Shown here: positions 47,031 through 57,548 of the stretch, in pieces
How the letters are laid out: every line of letters begins with the position of its first letter
How positions within the stretch are numbered: the stretch's first letter is position 1
DNA from: Emergomyces orientalis
Lineage: Eukaryota > Ascomycota > Eurotiomycetes > Onygenales > Ajellomycetaceae
Reading direction: 5' to 3'
Assembly (NCBI GenBank): GCA_002110485.1
Contig: MOWL01000090.1
Span: 800,102 to 864,101 of the forward strand
Length of the DNA stretch: 64,000 nt
Program-made: the position numbers and the translations under genes
The notes under the pieces: model-generated
What the model saw: only the letters and a program-made list of their open reading frames with translations
What the model was told of the DNA's origin: nothing
The model's database searches: none

Positions 47031-47430
47031 GTATTAATTCATATTGATATTTCAGGAATACAATCTTGATTTGAGGTGGGGCCTATTTCAAGCAGAAATT
47101 TTGAGAAGCTTTTTAAATTGAAAAAGACAAAATTTGCAAGAGTTAGAGTGTTTTTCTTGATTTAGCTCTGAGTAAATAAATCAAGAAAATTCTACACAAA
47201 TTCATATTTCTTTACTTCAGTGACTGATTCAGTTTTTGAAAATAATCTCAATTTTGAGCTGCATACTTGATATGTGGGGAGAAGTTTAGAATATTGAATA
47301 TTTCTGAATAGTTTTTATCAATTTCTCTGCAAAAAATTGATTTATTTTGTCAGTTTTTCTTTCAAAAACTGTCATTTCAATTGAATAATTTATTATTCAT
47401 TGAAATCAATTCTTTTCTCTTCATTTTGTA
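47031..47430. repeat. left arm of 400-bp inverted repeat
   Basis: It pairs with 53545-53944. Both ends give the same coordinate sum (100975), so there is no net length difference, and by eye the arms look identical. It starts GTATTAATTCATATTG and ends CTCTTCATTTTGTA. This arm is the start of the LINE 5' UTR. Confidence 0.88.
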
Positions 47431-47601
47431 GCACAAGAAAGAAGTCTGTGAAGATTTAATTGATTTATCTTTAAAAATCAATATTAGTTTATTAGATTCT
47501 CTTGAAAAATCTAATCTAGATACTATTTCTAGTAGAAAAAATAGCAAAAATCTGAGAATACTATTTAATTTGACTAATTATCTAATATACTCAAAGAAAT
47601 C

Positions 47602-49164
47602 ATGAATAACTCACCTCAATCTGTGAACATGATGACTTCATGCAAAAATAGAAATAATTTCATAGAAACTGTTTCTGAAATTGAGATTTTGAAGAAAAGA
47701 AAAAAAGAAGAAATAGACAGACACAAAGTAGATGAAGTGAAAAATCTACAAAAAATAGCTGATGAGCTATATAAACAGTGCATGTATGAAGAAAATGAAG
47801 AAATTCTTCTTATTCTGCATTCACAAGCAAGACAACTGAATGAAATTATTAAGTTTAAACTTAATATTTCTTCAAATCTGAAGATAGTTTTGAAAAAAAC
47901 TGAAAAATCTGTATCTCAAAAAATCTCTTCTGAATCTCTTTCAAAAGAAAACACTGAAAATGAGACAAAAACCTATGCTCAAGCTCTCAATAGCTCACAA
48001 AATATTGAAAAAGAAAAACAGCTGAAAAAAACAGAAAAAATTTTCTCATTAGTTGAGAAAAAAGAACAAAGAAAAGCTCAAAAAGAGATTAAATTTCTTG
48101 AATCAAAAAAACAGAGACTGATTTTAAAAGTTAGTGATAGAGCTATCTTTGAAAAATCTATTCTAAATGATTCTAAGTTCATTTTTGAACTTAGAAACAA
48201 AATCAATCAAAACTTTCATTTTGAAACTCAAAATGAAGAATTCAAGCCAGTTATCTCATCAATTGAAACCTTTTTTCTGGGAAATTCAATTGTAATTACT
48301 GCTATGCCAGATTTCAGCTCTGAATATCTAATTCAAAATGAAAACTGCTGAAAAGAGATAGTTCAAAAAGCTCTCTCTATTGAAGTTTCATGTGAAAAAG
48401 ATGAGAAATGGGGAAAATTTGTATTACATGATATTCCAGTTGAAATCTTTGATCATGAAGAAGGCATGATAAATTTGAAAGAAGAAATTGAAATATATAA
48501 TTCAATTTCTTTGAAAAAAACCCCAATTTGGCTCAATTCTTATGAGCAAAGACAAAGAAATCAAAATGCTTCAGTTTTAATTACTACAAATACAATAGAA
48601 CAGTCAAAACGACAGTATATTATAATTGCAGGATTGAAAATGAAAGTATTTGAATTCAAAGATTCAAGAGAGAATATTAAATCTCAAATTCAATGCTCAA
48701 ACTGTCAGAAACATGGACACTTTGCAAATACTTGTAAAAGAAATTCTAAATGTCAGTTTTGTGCTTTAGATCACAAAACAAATGAACATTCTTGCAACAC
48801 ATGTAGAAAAATAGGTGAAATCTGCAATCACACTGAAATCAAATGCAGTAATTGCTATGAAAAGCACACATCTATTTCAAAAGATTGTATTTTCATTTTC
48901 AAGAAAAAGTCTTTCAATAAAGATGTGAAATGGAGAAAAGAAACTCAAAATACAGAGAAAATAGATAAAACTACAAAAAGAAGAAATTCTCAAATGTCTA
49001 TTTCTTCTGAGTCAAATTCTTTTTCAAAAAATAGACAGATCTTAAACCCTGTTACACCTATAAAAATGAGAAAAGATAAAGAAAATCTCATTTCTATGAA
49101 AGCAGTAGAAGTTCCAGCTCTGAATACAGATAATAGATATAATCTATTACCTGATTCAGAATAA
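47602..49164 (+). pseudogene. LINE ORF1 (nucleic-acid-binding gag-like protein), one internal TGA
   Basis: Two open stretches (47602-48348 and 48352-49164) lie in the same frame and are separated only by TGA 48349-48351, in a context (NENC-stop-KEIVQ) that suggests an original Trp codon. The N-terminal half is a Lys/Glu-rich coiled coil (SEIEILKKRKKEEIDRHKVD onward). The C-terminal half has three CCHC knuckle-like motifs: CSNCQKHGHFANTC, then CQFCALDHKTNEHSC and CSNCYEKHTSISKDC. This order is usual for ORF1 of I/Tad LINEs, which bind element RNA to form the RNP. ORF2 starts 33 nt after the ORF1 stop. If the TGA is read through or corrected, the protein is about 520 aa. Confidence 0.85.
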
Positions 49165-49197
49165 AAGAAACACAGCTTCAATTTATTCCTTTTGTAC

Positions 49198-52100
49198 ATG
49201 TTTACTACACAAAATAATAATAAAAAGAAGAAAAAAACTATCAAAAATGCTTCAAAAATAACTTTTATTCAAAACAATGTTGATAGAAATAAAGATGCTA
49301 TCTATTCATGCTTACAGATAGGCTTTGAAGAGCAAACTGACTTCATTCTATTACAAGAGCCAAATTTTGATATAGAACAACAATTTATAATTTCTCATTC
49401 AAGCTATCACTGCTTTTTACCAGAGAAATCAGATGTAAAAGCAAGAGTTGTGATATATGCAAGAAAAAGATCAAGATTTCAATTCAATATAAAAAGTAAT
49501 TATATATCTAATTCTGATATTCTAGTTGGAGATATTATAGATACAAGAAATCAATTTGACAGTATTCAATTGATAAATATTTATAATGAAAAATCACTGA
49601 AGGTAAATGATAATTCATGGACAGTTGACAGAGAACTGCTGAATTTAAGTCCAGAAAAAAATGCTATTATATGTGGTGATTTCAATGCACATCATATATG
49701 GTGGAATTCTGAATGTGATTATTCAATAAGATCAGAGAAAATAGTAGAGTGGGCTCTACAACATGAACTAGATATTATAAATGAAATTGATAGACAGACC
49801 TTCTTTAGAAACAACTTAATGAAGAAATCAATCATAGACTTAACCTTTCTATCAAAAAATTTGATTGAAAACAAGGTCTATAATTGGTTTATTAATTCAG
49901 AAGAAACATCAGGATCTGCTCATGAAGTTATTCAATTTAATATTGAAATTGATGAAAAGGAAACATGTGAGAATCCTCTACTATCAAATCAATATAATTT
50001 TGAAAAAGCTGAATGGTCTGAAATCAATAAGAGAATTGAAGATTTAAAATTTGAAAAAAAAGAAGAATTATCAAATTGGAATGAAAAGACAATAATAACA
50101 GATATAATACTAGAAAGTAGAACTAATATAATAACTGAAATTATATTAGAAAGCATTAAAAACTTTATACCAAAGAAAAAGCTCTCAGAATTCTCAAAAC
50201 CTTGGTGGTCAGAAGAAATAACAGAAAAAAGAAAAAATCTAGCAAAAATAAAAAAAGAATGGAAAGAGAATATCATATCTTATGAAGAATATAAAAGAAT
50301 AAGAAATGAATATTTCACATTAATTAAAAAAACTAAAACTAGCTGCTGGAATAAATTTCTTGTGAATGCACAGGGAAAAGAAATATTTAAAGCTTTTAAA
50401 TATACAAAGTCTAAATCTGTTGCAAAGCTTCCATCTCTAAAATATAAAATAGAAAATGAGGAATATATTGCTCATTCTTTTGAACAAAAATGTCAGGCTT
50501 TTATGAAAATTCTATTTCAAAAACCACCTCAATCTGAACAATATAGTTCAATATGTGAATATATTGAAGATTCAAGATGGGCTTGGCCAGATCTATCTAG
50601 AAATGAACTTGAAACTGCTGTGTTTACAAGTTCTACAAAAACAGCTGCAGGACCTGATACTATAAATCATTTAATCATTCAAAAAGTCTTTCATTCTCTG
50701 AAAAATGAATTATTTGAATTATTCTCTCAACTAATGAAGAATGGGTATCACCCTGAATGCTGGAGACAAGCAACTGGTATAGTTCTTGCAAAACCAAATA
50801 GAAAAGCTACTATGCCAAAGTCTTATAGAATTATATCACTTTTGAATTGCTTGGGAAAAATTCTTGAAAAAATAATAGCAACAAGATTATCATATCTAGG
50901 CTCAATCACTGATTTATTATATAATGATCAAATGGGTGGCAGAAAACAGAATTCTGCAATAGATACAGTTTTATCAATAATTCATGATATTCAAATGGCA
51001 AAAAATGAAGGCTTAGTTACAACAGCTGCTTTTATTGATATAAAAGGTGCTTTTGATCATGTTTCAAAGAATAAGCTAATAATTATTCTTCAAGAGATGA
51101 AACTACCAAAAGCATTAATAAAGTGGGTTATATGTTTTATGTCAAAAAGATATATTCAACTACTTTTTGACTCATTAAAGCAAGATATTACTGAAATTGA
51201 AATAGGAGTTCCTCAGGGGTCTCCAGTCTCACCAATTCTATTTGCTATATATACAAAAAATCTATTCAAAGATAGAGAAATGGAGATAGTGAGATCTCCT
51301 AGCTATGTTGATGATATAGGTCTGATTTTCAGCTCAAGAACAATAAAAGAAAATTGTGAAAATATTGAAAAAGCTGCGCAAGAGATATTTAATAGAGGAG
51401 ATTTAAACCTAATTCAATTTGATATGGAAAAAACTGAATTAATTCACTTTTTTCCAAAAAGATATGAAAAGGAAATAAGTTTAAATCTGTTAAATCAAGA
51501 AATAAAGCCTAAATCAGTTGTAAGATGGCTAGGAATCTGGCTGGATTCAAAACTCAATTTTAAATCTCATATTCAAAAAAGAATGGCTCAAGCTGAAAGA
51601 GTTTTAAATAGTATAATACAACTTTCTAATACTGAAAGGGGTTTATCATTTCAAGCTATGAGACAGCTATACATTGCATGTATAGCATCTATTTCTGATT
51701 ATGGTGTTCAGATATGGTGGAAGAACCAGAAACACTTCATAGATAAGTTTCAAAAATTGCAGAATACAGCTTTAAGAAGAATTCTGGGAGCTTTCAAAAC
51801 CTCTCCATGTAGAGCTATGGAAATAGAAGCTTCTATATCACCTCCTGAAATAAGATTTGAGAAGATATGCAAGAATTATGCACTGAGAATCATGAAAATG
51901 CCAGATATTCATTCAATTAGAAAAAGAATATCTACATCTTATCCTCCAATTCAATCTGGAAATGACTTAGATTGGAATAGATATCTAGATTGGAATGAAA
52001 GTCAAGAAAATCAAGAAAATGAGAGAAATAGAAAAAAAATCCCTTCTCAACTATATAGAGTATGCTCAATGATTAAAAATGAGTTCTCCTCATTAAATAT

Positions 52101-53145
52101 TGAAAAGATTGAACACAAAAAGCTATATCCATGGAAAGAAAAACTAGGCTCAATGATTTCAATTGAAATAAGCGCATTATCAAAACCAGAAGAAGCTGAG
52201 AATCATAGAAGAATAATAGAGAAAATTGATTTTAAAAAGTCAATTCTAATCTATTCAGATGGTTCAATGAATGAAAATAAAGGCCTAGGAGCTGGAATAG
52301 CATATACAGAAGATAATTACAAATATACATCAGATTCATGGAATATTGGAAATGAATGTGAAGTATTTGATGCTGAATTATATGCTATTATGAAAGCTTT
52401 TAAACTGATAGAAATAAAAGCTTCAAAAAGAAAAGATATGAAAGAAGCATGGATTTTTTCAGATAGTCAAGCAGCTTTGAAAAGAATTCAAAAAAATGAA
52501 ATTCATAATGGTCAAATGAATATAGAAGTAATTCTAAAGATATGCAAAAGAATTCAATTAAAATATAAGACAAAGATATATCTGAGCTGGGTTCCTGCTC
52601 ATATAAATATACATGGAAATGAGCTTGCTGATGAAGCAGCAAAGAAAGGAACAGAACTAAATATTGCAAGTTCAAAAATAGTTTCATGGTCTTTTATTAA
52701 AAGAAAGATAAAAGAGAATTGCTTAGAAAAATGGCATAAAATATGGAAAAAACAAAGAAAAAGTCCTCACTATCTTAGATTTGAAACTAAACCTAAATGG
52801 AAATCATGCTCTATTAAGTGCAAGAAGAAGCTTTTCTCCTCAATCATTCAATTGAAACTAGGTCATGGCTATTTCAAATCTTATTTGAAAAGAATATCTG
52901 ATATTGAAAGTGAAAATTGTGAATATTGTGACTCTCTTGAAGACCCAGAACATATCTTAATGAATTGCTCATTAAATCAAGAACTTAGAGCTGAACTGAG
53001 ATATAAATATAAGCTGAGAGAAATGAATATGAAACTACTATTTTCAACTGAAATAGGCAGTCAATATTTAATTGATTTTCTCAATGAAACTCAAATAGCT
53101 ACTAGAAATCAATTCTATTTCAAAGATGAAAATATAAATGAATGA
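49198..53145 (+). CDS. LINE ORF2: AP-type endonuclease, reverse transcriptase, RNase H, CCHC; 1,315 aa
   Basis: Open from ATG 49198 to TGA 53143-53145. The endonuclease/exonuclease/phosphatase domain (about 15-235) shows FIQNNVDRNKD, LLQEPNFD, IICGDFNAHHIWWNS and SAHEVIQFNI. The reverse transcriptase (about 450-760) has YRIISLLNCLGKILEKIIAT, MGGRKQNSAIDTV, AAFIDIKGAFDHVSK, GVPQGSPVSPILFAIYTKNL and the catalytic YVDD (SYVDDIGLIF). The RNase H (about 1015-1140) has IYSDGSMNE, FDAELYAIMKAF, IFSDSQAALKRIQ and WVPAHINIHGNELADEAAKK. A final CEYCDSLEDPEHILMNC knuckle lies near 1250. The catalytic residues that I can identify are present, so the protein may be functional. Codon use is extremely A/T-biased, unlike host genes on both sides. 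Confidence 0.93.
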   Translation: MFTTQNNNKKKKKTIKNASKITFIQNNVDRNKDAIYSCLQIGFEEQTDFILLQEPNFDIEQQFIISHSSYHCFLPEKSDVKARVVIYARKRSRFQFNIKSNYISNSDILVGDIIDTRNQFDSIQLINIYNEKSLKVNDNSWTVDRELLNLSPEKNAIICGDFNAHHIWWNSECDYSIRSEKIVEWALQHELDIINEIDRQTFFRNNLMKKSIIDLTFLSKNLIENKVYNWFINSEETSGSAHEVIQFNIEIDEKETCENPLLSNQYNFEKAEWSEINKRIEDLKFEKKEELSNWNEKTIITDIILESRTNIITEIILESIKNFIPKKKLSEFSKPWWSEEITEKRKNLAKIKKEWKENIISYEEYKRIRNEYFTLIKKTKTSCWNKFLVNAQGKEIFKAFKYTKSKSVAKLPSLKYKIENEEYIAHSFEQKCQAFMKILFQKPPQSEQYSSICEYIEDSRWAWPDLSRNELETAVFTSSTKTAAGPDTINHLIIQKVFHSLKNELFELFSQLMKNGYHPECWRQATGIVLAKPNRKATMPKSYRIISLLNCLGKILEKIIATRLSYLGSITDLLYNDQMGGRKQNSAIDTVLSIIHDIQMAKNEGLVTTAAFIDIKGAFDHVSKNKLIIILQEMKLPKALIKWVICFMSKRYIQLLFDSLKQDITEIEIGVPQGSPVSPILFAIYTKNLFKDREMEIVRSPSYVDDIGLIFSSRTIKENCENIEKAAQEIFNRGDLNLIQFDMEKTELIHFFPKRYEKEISLNLLNQEIKPKSVVRWLGIWLDSKLNFKSHIQKRMAQAERVLNSIIQLSNTERGLSFQAMRQLYIACIASISDYGVQIWWKNQKHFIDKFQKLQNTALRRILGAFKTSPCRAMEIEASISPPEIRFEKICKNYALRIMKMPDIHSIRKRISTSYPPIQSGNDLDWNRYLDWNESQENQENERNRKKIPSQLYRVCSMIKNEFSSLNIEKIEHKKLYPWKEKLGSMISIEISALSKPEEAENHRRIIEKIDFKKSILIYSDGSMNENKGLGAGIAYTEDNYKYTSDSWNIGNECEVFDAELYAIMKAFKLIEIKASKRKDMKEAWIFSDSQAALKRIQKNEIHNGQMNIEVILKICKRIQLKYKTKIYLSWVPAHINIHGNELADEAAKKGTELNIASSKIVSWSFIKRKIKENCLEKWHKIWKKQRKSPHYLRFETKPKWKSCSIKCKKKLFSSIIQLKLGHGYFKSYLKRISDIESENCEYCDSLEDPEHILMNCSLNQELRAELRYKYKLREMNMKLLFSTEIGSQYLIDFLNETQIATRNQFYFKDENINE

Positions 53146-53544
53146 GAATCTGAAATATTCTTTATAAAAACTGCTAGATATTATATAATATCTCACTATT
53201 TCTTTTGTGTTAGAGTCTGTCTTTTATTTCCTTTGTATTCATGTCATGAGTTATTTTGTCTATCATTAATTTATTTTCTTTGTAATCACTTGAAAATTAT
53301 ATGAAAAAAAGAGAATATAAATAATCTTCAAAGATATTTATAAATAAATAAATAAAAAAAAGAAAAATCAATTTGCTGACTATTCTGGGCTGGAATTCAA
53401 GTATTGCAAGTGCTATTTGTTTGAAGAAAAAATGTATAGTAATTAGTGTTAAAGTTAGAAAAATCCTGAGACTCTTTGAGTCTCAGGTAGATATCATAGT
53501 CTCTGACTGCATATATATCTATAATTGAAGAATAATAATAATAA

Positions 53545-53944
53545 TACAAAATGAAGAGAAAAGAATTGATTTCAATGAATAATAAATTATTCAATTGAAA
53601 TGACAGTTTTTGAAAGAAAAACTGACAAAATAAATCAATTTTTTGCAGAGAAATTGATAAAAACTATTCAGAAATATTCAATATTCTAAACTTCTCCCCA
53701 CATATCAAGTATGCAGCTCAAAATTGAGATTATTTTCAAAAACTGAATCAGTCACTGAAGTAAAGAAATATGAATTTGTGTAGAATTTTCTTGATTTATT
53801 TACTCAGAGCTAAATCAAGAAAAACACTCTAACTCTTGCAAATTTTGTCTTTTTCAATTTAAAAAGCTTCTCAAAATTTCTGCTTGAAATAGGCCCCACC
53901 TCAAATCAAGATTGTATTCCTGAAATATCAATATGAATTAATAC
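53545..53944. repeat. right arm of 400-bp inverted repeat
   Basis: Reverse complement of the LINE's first 400 bp (47031-47430), placed directly after the LINE's (AAT)n tail. GC-rich, non-repeat DNA starts at 53945. Confidence 0.88.
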
Positions 53945-54511
53945 TCACTGTTAATTTTGTTTTGCTCTGGGGCGGCCCCTTTCAGCCTGTTTTCACGCCA
54001 TTTTCGACCGCCCCAGCGCAACGCACTCAGTCCACAGCACACCGCCCAACCGCCACGCACCAACCACCGTGCAGACATGATCCCATGGTGGGCCGAGGGA
54101 CGAGCGACTCGCCCGCGCTTGCTCTCTCTCAATCACCCACTCCCCTTCTGGTTTCTTCCATGGCCACCGTTTTGTATTCCTAGGGCCACCAGAAATAAAC
54201 CCCCTCAATCTTCAACCTCCTTTTCAGTCACCCTGCTCACCCTGCTCGCCCGCCCACTAATCCATCATGGCTCAATATAACGAGGGCCAGCCGCTCCCAA
54301 TGCCCTCCAGACATCCCTCCTTCATTTCACCCTCTCCATCGCCGTCTCTGCACCGAGAGTATACACCCACCTGCACACCAAGCAAGCCTGCCCTTCTCCA
54401 CATCAAAACGTGTCTCCTAGTCTCCACTTCTCACTCCTGCCCTCATCGCTGCTTCCTCATCTCACTGTTTTATCGACCGTCCTCGGTTCGGGCCTCCACG
54501 GCGCCGTGAAC
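53945..54511. promoter_or_regulatory. 5' flank of the DUF3435 gene, sharp AT-to-GC switch
   Basis: Composition changes abruptly at 53945. The stretch is pyrimidine- and C-rich and the open frames in it are domain-free. It is probably promoter and leader of the recombinase gene. If the gene were a Starship captain, the element's left border would be expected here, but I cannot find a defined border motif or direct repeat. Confidence 0.5.
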
Positions 54512-57067
54512 ATGCCAAAGCGTCGTCGAAGCCGGGTGACATCTAGCAACGACGGTGACACGACTGACGAGCCATCCCGCTTGGATACGAACAGTGAGTC
54601 CGATCGGGGATACGAGACGGAGCTGACTGAGCCCGATTCTGATGCCCCTCGCGACAGACGCAAGGGCAAACGCAAGCGTCGACGACAGCTATGCTATAAG
54701 CCGAACTCGCCGGCCCCCGAGAAGGACGCAGCTGCCGCTGCTACTGACGACTCGGATGATACGGACCCCGAGGATGATACGGACGACGGGATATCGTCAG
54801 GGGATGAAGACGATGACTACTCCCCTGGCGCCAGGCGCCTCATCGCTCGTCTGGAGGATCACTGGCAGCGGTCAGCTCCCCCTTCCTCTCTAACCCGCAC
54901 CCCCGCCAAAAGACTGACAGAGAAACCATCTCCAGATACTGCAGGAAGAAAGAGGCGGAGCCATCCGCGGACCCCAAGTGGCGGGATCCGGTTGACGCTC
55001 TCCGCGCTGCAGGACGACGCGATCTGTACTTGTTCTTCAACTGGCGCTTCAAACTGAAGTTGGGGAAGGGAGGCCGTCGGTTGAAGGGGACGAACAAGTC
55101 GAGCTCCCTGAAGGGCGACTGGAAGAACTTCTTGCGCTACTACGAGGGTGCCACTGGCACCAAGGTCGACGCACAGCTGATGCGGCTGACGCGGAAGGTA
55201 AGTCCTACTCCTCAATCGGGCGCCGATTTGCGAGGCTGATCGTCGTGGAAGAGCCTTCGACTGCTGGCCAAGAAGCACGGGCTAGACACGCAGGAGAAGG
55301 AAAAGACCCCGGTGTATGTCGAGGACATGTCTCCACTCCAGGAGACCACCCTGCGGACGCAGGAGAAGAGATTCTGGCTCGGGCTGCAGCGAATGCAGAT
55401 CTGCCTCTACAACCTGCTGGGCCTCTTCACGCTGAACCGGAAAAGCGCCATCCTCGCTCTGCAATATAAGGACCTGAGGGTGTCGCTCCAGCGGGACCCC
55501 AACGGCGGGCCCCACCTCCCGACGGTGGAATTTAGCTATAGCTTTACAAAGAAGCACCTCGGGCTCACACAGACGTATGTTCTCTCCGTTATTGTCCTTG
55601 GATATGCATACTGACTAATAGCGACCAGGAACACCTTCATACTGCCTGAGATCATCTATGAGCCATCCCTGATCCTCAGTCCGCACAGCTTTCTATTTGG
55701 CATCCTGCTCTTCTTCGATGTGTTCAAGGCCCCCAATCTAACCTCAATGGAGAAGATCAGGGGACTGAAGATCGGGGGGGGGCGACAGCAGACGCCGATC
55801 CCGCTGAAGCCAGAGATGGCCAACCACTATGTCTTCTGCAAGGTGGCGAAGGTGGATGGCAAGGTCTGTATCTTCCCTGAGGAGAAGATGGACCCTTCAT
55901 CCGCCATCCGTACGATGGCCGAGATCTGCGGCTTTCGGCACCCCTGGTTCAACCATCGGTGCAGGTACGGCGGGGGAAAGATCCTCAACCGGAGCGGTAA
56001 AGACCCCCCACCTCTTTCTGTTCAGACGGGCTGCTTGGGAAGTAGAGGCACTGACATGGAATCTTTCAGGGTTGGTCGGCGATGCCGAGCAGAATCTAGT
56101 CTTGAAGCATGGGAGCATCCGTACATTTCTGGACCACTATCTTCCGCGCTTAATTGACATCAATATGCAGCCACTCATCAGCGGTCTGGATCCCAATGCT
56201 CCTCTGATGCGAGCGATCACGCGGATCGGCCGCTGGCTTGACAAACGGCGCCCACGGTATCTGACGGATGCGCAGAAGGTGACTGTGGAGCAGGATCCGG
56301 AGCTGCAGGAAGTCATCCAAAAGAGAGATCAGGCTGAACAGCATGCCGTGCAGACCAGCAGCCCCAGGGCAATCAGGAAGTTCGAGAGGCGAAAGGGCGA
56401 TGTCAAGAAAACAAGGAACCGTCTTCTCTACAAATACCGGAAACAGGTCCGGGAGGAGTTCGACGACGAGCAAGCTGTGGTTGATATTGAACGGCAGCTC
56501 TCCGGCACGGGGTTGGACGAGGAGGCAAAGGAGACACTGCAGGAGGAAAAGATGCTCCCGGCGCAGATCCATCTTCTCGAGAAGCTCCTGACATGGCCAA
56601 CATCCAGATCGGTGGAGGAGGAGTTGCGGCGACGGGACGCCGGGGTGGAAGCCGTCCGGATGTACTGTGGTGTCCTCGAGGGCGGGCCGCGCCGGGGAAG
56701 GAGACCAAAGCCCTCCCCGGCCCCCCCGCCCCCGCAAGCACCCGGTGACACCGACGACAGGAACAATACGCACGACGAGGTTTCCCCTGAGGGGTGGGAC
56801 GATGCCCTCCGTGCCGCCGAGGAGCATATCCGCAACGTGAAGAAGCCCCGGGGCTGTTTTGAGTGTTTCGCGCATCCCGATTCGTCCGATCACCGGCGCA
56901 TTCATCAATACTCGCGTCGCGCGGACCTGGGCAGACATTTCCGGGATTATCACCTCCGGCATCTCAAGGACGGGGAGCCGGCGAGGTGCAGCTGGTGCGA
57001 GATCAAACTGGAACACAAGATGCACGTGCAGAGCCATGCGAAAATGGTCCACGGAGTGCATACGTAG
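54512..57067 (+). CDS. DUF3435 tyrosine recombinase (Starship-captain-like) with C-terminal zinc-finger motifs, 769 aa
   Basis: Exons 54512-54870, 54936-55197, 55252-55574, 55629-55996 and 56070-57067; introns of 65, 54, 54, 73 nt, with every join in frame (phases 2, 0, 2, 1). The N-terminus is basic then acidic (MPKRRRSRV, DDSDDTDPEDDTDDGISSGD). The DUF3435 core has LYNLLGLFTLNRKSAILALQ (candidate catalytic Arg 270), PEIIYEPSLILSPHSFLFGI, GFRHPWFNHRCRYGGGKIL (His 424, Arg 425/427), then KHGSIRTFLDHYLPR (His 451, nucleophile Tyr 461). The C-terminal 80 residues carry CFECF..HRRIHQYSRRADL..H and CSWCEIKLEHKMHVQSH, C2H2-like fingers. DUF3435 proteins include the captains that mobilise fungal Starships. 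Candidate active-site residues are all present and the five-exon model has no stop. Whether it moves itself, moves cargo, or is a domesticated relative cannot be judged here. Confidence 0.87.
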
Positions 57068-57277
57068 GCCGCAAGGAAGGGGGGATCCGTGGGCGGTTGT
57101 ATTGACTTGCTTTTTCTCTCTTTCTATTTCTCTTTTGTTCACACATAAATACACAATCGTTAGGATAGCATGGTAGCACCACGAGCCTGGTGCGCTAGCG
57201 GGCTGGCACCATCGTTGATTTTGTTTATTGGATGGCAACCGAACTGAATTTACTGAGCGGAGCTAGAAAATTCTTGT

Positions 57278-57357
57278 ACGGCACTCCAGATCGCTACTCG
57301 CGCTGGCCACGAGAAGGTCATAAAAATCTTGCTTGAGCACAGTGCAGCTCTCACCAG
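57278..57357 (+). pseudogene. ankyrin-repeat remnant
   Basis: One frame reads TALQIATRAGHEKVIKILLE then HSAALT, a single ankyrin repeat. No ATG or second repeat is in frame nearby, so it looks like a scrap of a degraded gene between the recombinase and the RBR gene. Confidence 0.5.
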
Positions 57358-57548
57358 CATAGTACCTGGGCCACTATGGCTTGGCGTAAGCGCATCAAGA
57401 TTGAATTTCCAAGGTAGCGTCAAGCCACAATGCCAACTTTCACCCAGCCTTGTAACCAGAGGCCGCTCATAAGAATGTCGGATTCACCCCTCATTGTAGC
57501 CTCCAGGCCCGGAACCTCCCCTGCTTCAGTTGACTTGATAGATCCGCC

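Larger units (their letters stand above)
47031..53544 (+). mobile_element. near-intact AT-rich LINE (Tad/I-type, with RNase H)
   Basis: 5' UTR 47031-47601, ORF1 47602-49164, ORF2 49198-53145, 3' UTR to an (AAT)n tail at about 53528-53544. ORF1 followed by endonuclease-RT-RNase H in ORF2 is the Tad/I-group layout. Its first 400 bp recur as an inverted copy directly after the tail (53545-53944). One TGA interrupts ORF1; otherwise both frames are open, so this is the youngest element in the island. Confidence 0.9.

Noticed and set aside
42174..48351. TGA read as tryptophan in the LINE/gag island (altered code)
   Set aside because: ORF2 of the intact LINE uses TGG for Trp and ends at TGA, and the gag relic also has TAA stops; transition mutation explains both.
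53957..54509. Overlapping open frames upstream of the recombinase
   Set aside because: C-rich sequence gives long frames by chance; no domain, and the recombinase start at 54512 is well supported.
56150..57238. 362-codon minus-strand frame
   Set aside because: Shadow of the last DUF3435 exon, which has recognisable family motifs and correct splicing.
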